Assembly (NCBI GenBank): GCA_017450425.1
Contig: JAFSUV010000069.1
Span: 1-26,965, forward strand
From: Kiritimatiellia bacterium
GTDB lineage: Bacteria > Verrucomicrobiota > Kiritimatiellia > RFP12 > UBA3636
DNA: 26,965 nucleotides
Direction of reading: 5' to 3'
Below are positions 21,920 through 26,965 of this stretch, piece by piece. Position numbers and translations under genes: made by a program. How positions within the stretch are numbered: position 1 is the stretch's first letter; every line of letters starts with the position of its first letter. The notes beneath the pieces were generated by a model. The model was given only the letters and a program-made list of their open reading frames with translations. It had not been told where the DNA came from and searched no databases.

Positions 21920-22831
21920 TTACCAGGGGGCGGCGAGGCCGAGCGAAGGCAGTTTCGCCTTGAGCTCGGTCCCTTCGCGCATGACGCGGATGGAGCCGTC
22001 TTCGTTGCGGCGCAGGAGGCCGCGCTCCAGCGCTTCCCGCACCGCTTCGTCGGCCTTGCCGCCGGCGATGAGGCGCACGACCGCGCTTTCCGGCGCCGTG
22101 AGGTTCGTCGCGCCAAGTTCGTAGTCCTCGAAGGCCCTCCACGCCTTGGGCACCCAGCGCGAGACGATTTCGCGCCCGATGAGCTCCGCATAGACGCGTA
22201 TTTCGTATTGCGCCGCCCCGGGCATGCGCAGGGCGAGGAAGTGGAGAAGGTTTTTGAGGTTGCACTTCCAATACGCTTCCGTGTAGGTCGAAAGCGGCAG
22301 ATCCTTGCGGGCGATTTCGCGCGAGACGCCCGCTTCGAGGCGCTTCTCGTAGAGGGCGCGCGCGGCGGCGTGGAAGTCCTTTTCGTCGGCGGAAAGCGCC
22401 GCCCCCACTTCCGCCGGAAGCGCCTCGCCGGAGCCTTGGCGGTTCGTTGACGACTGCGAGCGCCATTCGTCCGGCGCCAGCGACCGGGCGGCGTCTATGG
22501 CTATCGAGTAGCGCGTCGAATATTCGTTGATGGACGCCGTGCGGTGGCGGACCCACTGCCGCCACACGTCCATCGGCGCGCGCACGTGGAGCTACAATAC
22601 GCACATATCGAACGGCGTGGTGTGGCGGTGGCGCAAGAGGTAGCGGATGAGATGCTCGTCGTCCGACCCCTTTTTCGTGCCGTCGCCGTACGAAACGCGC
22701 GCCGCCTGCACGATTGAGGAGTCGTTGCCCATGTAATCGACGACCCGTACGAAGCCGTCGTCGAGCACTTTGAATGTTTCGCCCAGGATTGCATCGAGTT
22801 CGGGGCTTGCGGCGCGCTGGAGTTTTTCCAT
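21920..22831 (-). pseudogene. thyX: Flavin-dependent thymidylate synthase ThyX interrupted by an in-frame TAG
   Basis: Read through the TAG, the product would be 303 residues. The first part (from ATG 22831) has VVDYMGNDSSIVQAARVSYG, KGSDDEHLIRYLLRHRHTTP and FDMCVL. Codon 80 is TAG (22594-22592). The same frame then continues LHVRAPMDVWRQW and the ThyX signature RHRTASINEYSTRYS. ThyX makes dTMP from dUMP with FAD and methylene-tetrahydrofolate. The flanks join without gap or frameshift, and homologues as I recall them have Lys or another polar residue at this site, so a single substitution is enough. It may be a recent pseudogene, a sequence error, or a readthrough case. TAG is the ordinary stop of several neighbours. 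A truncated second product could start at GTG 22585 or ATG 22573 but would lack the N-terminal domain. Confidence 0.85.
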
Positions 22832-22983
22832 GGTTTTTGTCTGGTCGGGAATGGTCTGAATGCGGGGCGGCACAGCCTTGAACCGCCAACTTCGCTGCGT
22901 ATTCTACACCAAGAGCGGGCCTTTCGGTTCATGCGCGCCTCCGCCTGCACGGATTCCAAACCAGCGGCCCGCTTCGGCGGCGA

Positions 22984-23012
22984 TGGACAAATCGCGGAAA
23001 ACCGGATATACT
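22984..23012 (+). promoter_or_regulatory. Sigma70-type promoter for the 23077-26763 gene run
   Basis: TGGACA (22984-22989, one mismatch to TTGACA) and TATACT (23007-23012, one mismatch to TATAAT) are separated by exactly 17 bases. The expected transcription start is near 23019. That argues against the ATG at 23023 and for one of the later in-frame ATGs. Confidence 0.75.
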
Positions 23013-23076
23013 CCCGTACCAGATGGGCGCGATGTGGGCTTTTCGCCTGGCGCCGCAAATGGAATCGATTCTCAAA

Positions 23077-24180
23077 ATGTCTTCCGAAACAGATAAGGTC
23101 GAGGCGGGCGGAAACGCTGCGCCGCAGAAGGGCGGCGGCGGTCTGCTCATGCGCTTCACCGGCGCGCTGCTGGTCGTCGCGGCGGTGTTTTTGTGGCACC
23201 GGGATTTCCGGGACGCCAAGCGGCGTTCCGATGCCGCCAGCGCCTTGCGCTACGTGGCCAACACTTCGATCCTCGGCATGGGGCTCAGGGCCTCGCCGCG
23301 GCAGGGCGGGGCGGAGCCCGCGCTTTACGAGCCGTGCTCGCCCGAAGTGGCTTCGAACATCCTTGTCCGCCTTGCCATGGCCGAGCCGGTGAAAACCCCG
23401 AAGTTCGACGAGACCGCGAACGCCTACGACATGTTCCTGTTTCTCACCAACCGGGCGCGGGTGTTCTTGCGGGCCAGGCGGAGCGTGAAGTCCGACGAGA
23501 CGTATGTGGCGCTGCTTGAATCCCGCCGCAATTCCGGCTTCGGTTCCAATGGCGGCCAGTTTTCCCTTGTCGAGTGCGAGCCGGCGCTCGTGACGGGTTT
23601 GGGGGCCATTTTCGACGAAATCGATTCCGGCGATCTTTCCGTGCTGCGCAGCGCCCGCGTGATTTTGCCTCCGGGGTTCAAGGCGTGGACGAATCTGGTG
23701 CGCCGCGCCGGAGTGGCCGGGCTCGACGAGGAATCGCTCAAGAGCACGGAGACCGCGCTGCGCGCGATAGTTTCCAGCGCGAAAGTCGTAGGATGCGGTC
23801 TATCGGAAGGCGCAGTGGTGGGGCGGGAAAAGTCCGTCGTCCACAGAGTCGGCGCCGAAACCGCCGCGAAAGTGGCGCAGGCGCTCGCCGGAGCGGAGCG
23901 CGCGGAAACGCCTTCCGGCACGATCGAGGGCGAGGAGTACGGTCTCGTCATCGCTTTCGACGAAGGCTTCGCGGTGAATCTGCGCGTCGCCGTCGCGGAT
24001 GCGGAGCCGCAGGACGCGCTTGTCGGGTTCGTCGATTTCCTGGCGGCGGGCGACGGCGGCGAAGCGCCTAAGGCCGTTGTTTCCGCCCCGGCCCGCGTTT
24101 CCGGCCTGGGCGCGCTGATTTCTTCGATCCGGGCCGAGGAAAAGGGCGGCGGCGCGGCGCGCGCCGGAGCGCCCGAATGA
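23077..24180 (+). CDS. Single-pass membrane protein of unknown function
   Basis: The product is about 367 residues if started at ATG 23077. In-frame ATGs at 23023, 23032 and 23059 are alternatives, but the first lies almost on the predicted transcription start. A Gly/Lys-rich N-terminus leads to one hydrophobic segment (LLMRFTGALLVVAAVFLWH, about residues 23-41), then a long soluble domain, presumably periplasmic. No catalytic motif, lipobox or repeat is evident, and I do not recognise a family. A region near residues 70-120 (SPEVASNILVRLAMAEPVKT) and the Ala/Gly-rich C-terminus give no clue. The murE gene starts 37 bases later, so an envelope role is possible from context only. Confidence 0.7.
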   Translation: MSSETDKVEAGGNAAPQKGGGGLLMRFTGALLVVAAVFLWHRDFRDAKRRSDAASALRYVANTSILGMGLRASPRQGGAEPALYEPCSPEVASNILVRLAMAEPVKTPKFDETANAYDMFLFLTNRARVFLRARRSVKSDETYVALLESRRNSGFGSNGGQFSLVECEPALVTGLGAIFDEIDSGDLSVLRSARVILPPGFKAWTNLVRRAGVAGLDEESLKSTETALRAIVSSAKVVGCGLSEGAVVGREKSVVHRVGAETAAKVAQALAGAERAETPSGTIEGEEYGLVIAFDEGFAVNLRVAVADAEPQDALVGFVDFLAAGDGGEAPKAVVSAPARVSGLGALISSIRAEEKGGGAARAGAPE

Positions 24181-24217
24181 AGGCGGTCGCGGCCGCTTCC
24201 GGGAGGCATGATGCGAG

Positions 24218-25729
24218 ATGACGCCCTGCGTCTGCGATGCGGCGTCTGAAAAGGGCCGGGGGCGCGTCCGCACCGACTCGCGGCTTGTTTCCCCCGGCGA
24301 CACGTTTGTCGCCGTCGGAGGGGCGAAGGCGGACGGCAACGACTTCGTCGCCGCCGCAATCGCGGCGGGTGCCGTGCGGATCGTTTCGCAGGCCGATCCG
24401 CCCCGCGACTTGCCAAGCGGCGTAGAGTGGATCAAGGCGGGCGACAGCCGCGCCGCAGCCGCCGCGTTCGCGTGTGCGGACTGCGGGCATCCGTCGCGCG
24501 AACTCGGCGTTTTCGCCGTGACCGGGACCAACGGCAAGACGACGGTTGCAAACCTCGTGCGGCATGTTTTGGACGCGAGCGGCATCCCGTGCGGATTGCT
24601 TTCGACGGTCGAGAACGACACTCATCCGCTTGCGCGCCCGCACCCCGTCGCCGCCGCGAACACCACGCCGGGGCCCGTCGAGTTGCAGACGCTTTTCCGC
24701 GACGCCATGCGCAACGGGTGCAAGGCCGTCGCGATGGAAGTCTCGTCGCATGCGCTCGACCAGCGCCGCATCGACGGCACACGCCTGCGGTGCGCGGCGT
24801 TTACGAACCTGACGCAGGACCACCTCGACTACCACGGCTCGATGGAGGCGTACGCCGGGGCCAAGCGGAAGTTGTTTTTTCCGGTCCCCGCGCCGGGGCC
24901 GTGCGCGATCGAAACGCCGCCGCCTAAAACGATGGTCGTCAATGCCGACGATCCGTTCGGCGCGGAACTCGCCCGCTGCCGGAAAGAACTTTTTCCCGGC
25001 GCGCCCGCGCTTACGTACGGCTTCTGCGAAGGCGCCGGCATCCGCGTTGAAATTTCCGGCATGGATTCGGATGGGATGGACGTCCGTTTCGACCTCGGCC
25101 GCAGTCCCGTCGGAGCCGCCCGGCCGGTGCGATTCCATTCGCGCCTTGTCGGGCGGCACAACGCCATGAATCTCGCCGCCGCGTTCGGCGCGGCGCTGTG
25201 TTTCGACCTTGATCCGGAGCGCGTCGCACAGGCTCTCGCCTCGGCGCGCCCCGTGCGCGGGCGGCTCGAGCCGGTGGCGGTTCCGGGGTCGCCCGCCGCC
25301 TTTTTCGTGGACTACGCGCACACGCCGGACGCCCTTTCCAAGGTTTTGTCAACGCTGCGGGAAATCGCCGGCGGCGGGCGTTTGTCCGTGGTGTTCGGGG
25401 CGGGCGGCGACCGCGACAGGACGAAGCGTCCGCTCATGGGCCTTGCGTGTGCGCAGGGCGCAGATCGCCTTGTCGTGACGAGCGACAATCCTCGCTCGGA
25501 AGATCCCGCGGCGATAATCGAAGACATCTTGCGCGGCATTCCGTCCGAATCGCTCGGCAAAGTCGCAGTCGAGCCCGACCGCGCGGCCGCGCTGCGCCTT
25601 GCCGTCGCACAGGCGGACCGGAGCGGGGACGTGGTCCTCGTCGCGGGAAAGGGGCATGAGACGTATCAGGTGCTCGCCGGCAAAACCATCCATTTCGACG
25701 ATCGCGAGATCTTGATGTCGTGCAACTGA
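24218..25729 (+). CDS. murE: UDP-N-acetylmuramoyl-tripeptide synthetase MurE (meso-diaminopimelate type)
   Basis: The product is 503 residues. MurE adds the third residue of the peptidoglycan stem peptide, using ATP. The three-domain Mur ligase layout is clear. The N-terminal UDP-substrate domain includes RTDSRLVSPGDTFVAVGG. The central ATPase has VTGTNGKTT (Lys about residue 107), MEVSSHALDQRRIDG and NLTQDHLDYHGSMEAYAGAK. The C-terminal domain has FVDYAHTPDAL and the DNPR motif (Asp about residue 423), which is associated with meso-diaminopimelate. ATG 24218 is the only ATG in frame near GGAGG (24202-24206). The gluQRS start lies within its last codons. Confidence 0.96.
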   Translation: MTPCVCDAASEKGRGRVRTDSRLVSPGDTFVAVGGAKADGNDFVAAAIAAGAVRIVSQADPPRDLPSGVEWIKAGDSRAAAAAFACADCGHPSRELGVFAVTGTNGKTTVANLVRHVLDASGIPCGLLSTVENDTHPLARPHPVAAANTTPGPVELQTLFRDAMRNGCKAVAMEVSSHALDQRRIDGTRLRCAAFTNLTQDHLDYHGSMEAYAGAKRKLFFPVPAPGPCAIETPPPKTMVVNADDPFGAELARCRKELFPGAPALTYGFCEGAGIRVEISGMDSDGMDVRFDLGRSPVGAARPVRFHSRLVGRHNAMNLAAAFGAALCFDLDPERVAQALASARPVRGRLEPVAVPGSPAAFFVDYAHTPDALSKVLSTLREIAGGGRLSVVFGAGGDRDRTKRPLMGLACAQGADRLVVTSDNPRSEDPAAIIEDILRGIPSESLGKVAVEPDRAAALRLAVAQADRSGDVVLVAGKGHETYQVLAGKTIHFDDREILMSCN

Positions 25730-26763
25730 ACGACTTGGGCAGACAAGCCGCGCCGCCGGTGCCGCGGGGCCGGCTCGCGCCATCCCCGACCGGCGCGCTT
25801 CATCTCGGAAACGCGCGGACGTTTCTCCTCGCCTGGCTCTCGATCCGGTCGCGCGGCGGGTCGCTGGTGCTCAGGGTCGAAGACCTCGACCATCCGAAGG
25901 TAAAGCCCGGCGCGGCGGAGCAGGCGATTGAAGACCTGCGCTGGCTCGGACTCGATTGGGACGAGGGGCCGGACTGCGGCGGCCCGTTTGCGCCGTACGT
26001 CCAGACGTCGCGCACCGCGCTCTACAAAGCCGCGCTTGAGACGCTGCGCGACGCCGGGCGGGTCTATCCGTGCGTCTGCTCGCGGCACGATGTCGAGCAG
26101 GCGCAGAGCGCGCCGCACCGCTCGCGATTCCGCTCGCTCGGCTACGAAGGGAAATGCCGCGGCCGTTTCCGCTCGTGGCGCGACGCCTGCGCCGCCTTGC
26201 CGCCAGGCCGGGCGCCTGTGTGGCGGTTCCGCTCCGAGCCGGGAGAAACCGCGTTCACCGACGTTTTCGCCGGCCTTCACGCGCAGGACAACGCGGTGCT
26301 CGGCGATTTCGCGATCGCGCGCGACGAGCACGGCGCCGGCTACCAGCTCGCGTGCGTGGTTGACGATGCCGCCATGCGCATCACCGAAGTCGTGCGCGGC
26401 GACGACCTCATGGAGGCGACGCACGCGCAGCTCGCGCTCCAACGCGCCCTGTCGCTGCCTTCGCCCGCGTATTTCCACGTCCCGCTCGTCGTGGCGCCCG
26501 ACGGCCACCGCCTCGCAAAGCGCCACGGCGATACGCGCCTCTGCGCCTTGCGCGCCTGCGGCGTCGCGCCCGAACTCGTTTGCGGCCTTCTTGCGTGGTG
26601 GAGCGGCATGGCCGGTTTCGGCGAAAAAATCGCGCCGCGCGACCTTTTGCAAAGATACGAAATGTCGAAAATCCCGCATCGCGCCGCCGTTCTCGACGAA
26701 AAAGCGTGGCAATATCTGAAAGTCGATCCGAAAATCACGGAAAACCCAGGCGTCCCTGCCTAA
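25720..26763 (+). CDS. gluQ: Glutamyl-queuosine tRNA(Asp) synthetase GluQRS
   Basis: The product is 347 residues with a GTG start at 25720, overlapping the murE end by ten bases. It resembles the catalytic half of glutamyl-tRNA synthetase without the anticodon-binding domain. The enzyme attaches glutamate to queuosine at the wobble base of tRNA-Asp. The class I motif reads GRLAPSPTGALHLGNARTF and the KMSKS equivalent is HRLAKRHGD. The Cys pattern CVC about 25 residues before YEGKC matches the zinc site of GluQRS rather than of most GluRS enzymes. The length is somewhat above the usual 290-310, with an extra tail at the C-terminus. The start is the least certain part. Confidence 0.88.
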   Translation: MQLNDLGRQAAPPVPRGRLAPSPTGALHLGNARTFLLAWLSIRSRGGSLVLRVEDLDHPKVKPGAAEQAIEDLRWLGLDWDEGPDCGGPFAPYVQTSRTALYKAALETLRDAGRVYPCVCSRHDVEQAQSAPHRSRFRSLGYEGKCRGRFRSWRDACAALPPGRAPVWRFRSEPGETAFTDVFAGLHAQDNAVLGDFAIARDEHGAGYQLACVVDDAAMRITEVVRGDDLMEATHAQLALQRALSLPSPAYFHVPLVVAPDGHRLAKRHGDTRLCALRACGVAPELVCGLLAWWSGMAGFGEKIAPRDLLQRYEMSKIPHRAAVLDEKAWQYLKVDPKITENPGVPA

Positions 26764-26810
26764 TACCCCACCTTCGAAAACCCGCTCCCAGAGGGCATTT
26801 TGGAAGAAAA

Positions 26811-26862
26811 GCAAAATTCTTTATTTTTTTGTCTTGACTTCCATCCTGTCGATTGGTAATCT
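26811..26862 (+). promoter_or_regulatory. Strong sigma70-type promoter with AT-rich upstream element, probably rRNA operon
   Basis: TTGACT (26834-26839) and TAATCT (26857-26862) are 17 bases apart. The bases just upstream (26811-26833, GCAAAATTCTTTATTTTTTT and on) are strikingly AT-rich for this genome, like an UP element. No protein start follows within about 100 bases. Confidence 0.7.
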
Positions 26863-26902
26863 CTTGTCCCGTTGTGCGCAAATCCCGATTTTTTCGGTGC
26901 GC

Positions 26903-26914
26903 GCTCTTTGAAAA
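26903..26914 (+). promoter_or_regulatory. boxA-like antitermination motif in a putative rRNA leader
   Basis: GCTCTTTGAAAA matches the core of bacterial rrn boxA sites (GCTCTTTgAaAA). It lies about 34 bases after the predicted transcription start, and a short hairpin (CCGA 26885-26888 with TCGG 26894-26897) comes just before it, as boxB does in some leaders. The 16S gene itself would lie beyond the window. Confidence 0.6.
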
Positions 26915-26965
26915 GGAAACCGCTTTTTCGGGCATGGCCCTCCAAAAGGGCGCACCGCCAAAGGC

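Noticed and set aside
22592..22594. Genome-wide reassignment of TAG to an amino acid
   Set aside because: sctQ, sctS, sctU, ilvB, deoA, the prenyltransferase-repeat gene and the MATE-like gene all end in TAG at sensible places, so TAG is a normal stop here.
22901..22906. TAGAAT on the - strand as the -10 box of a thyX promoter
   Set aside because: No acceptable -35 hexamer lies 16-18 bases upstream; it remains possible but is too weak to list.
22861..22912. tRNA-like stretch with a GGTTCAAGG motif on the - strand
   Set aside because: The bases beside the motif do not form a five-pair T stem, and no acceptor or anticodon stem can be built around it.
26805..26829. Weak AAGAA...TTCTT hairpin with T-run as the gluQRS terminator
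   Set aside because: The stem is only five A/T-rich pairs and the same bases fit better as the AT-rich upstream element of the following promoter.

Overview
The window is GC-rich, densely coded bacterial DNA. It suggests a Gram-negative bacterium of the PVC superphylum (Verrucomicrobiota, Kiritimatiellota or Lentisphaerota type). The signs are a non-flagellar type III secretion (T3S) operon, Pal and TolB, a DAP-type MurE, a secreted prenyltransferase/squalene-oxidase-repeat protein, and families of short purine-rich repeats scattered through genes. The lineage is an inference from gene content, not a measurement.

Region 1 (1-9418, + strand) is the end of a T3S operon in the order sctN(partial)-sctO-sctP-sctQ-sctR-sctS-sctT-[cassette]-sctU, then an ECF sigma factor and a small unknown protein. 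Many junctions are translationally coupled. Two things stand out. The gene in the sctP slot encodes a 780-residue protein in which two complete alpha/beta-hydrolase esterase domains precede a FliK/SctP-like C-terminal substrate-switch domain. Between sctT and sctU lies a cassette: a four-helix-bundle protein gene with arrays of 9-bp repeats on both sides, each made of a purine-rich arm followed by its inverted pyrimidine-rich counterpart. Shorter repeats (about 7 bp, plus two other families) are inserted in frame in sctP, sctQ, sctR and sctT. I saw none of these in the other genes of the window.

Region 2 (9465-13350) starts with a bidirectional terminator. It is followed on the - strand by pal, tolB and ilvB (transcribed ilvB-tolB-pal) from a good sigma70-type promoter at 13225-13253.

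Region 3 (13351-17482, + strand) holds a DUF1846 protein, a secreted prenyltransferase-repeat protein and a polytopic MATE/MOP-like membrane protein. The last converges on region 4 with overlapping stop codons.

Region 4 (17479-22831, - strand) is a tightly packed run transcribed thyX-deoA-methyltransferase-ABC ATPase-NERD protein. thyX carries an in-frame TAG at codon 80, with well conserved ThyX sequence on both sides.

Region 5 (22984-26965, + strand) has a near-consensus promoter, a single-pass membrane protein of unknown function, murE and gluQRS. It ends with a strong promoter and a boxA-like motif that look like the leader of an rRNA operon starting beyond the window.
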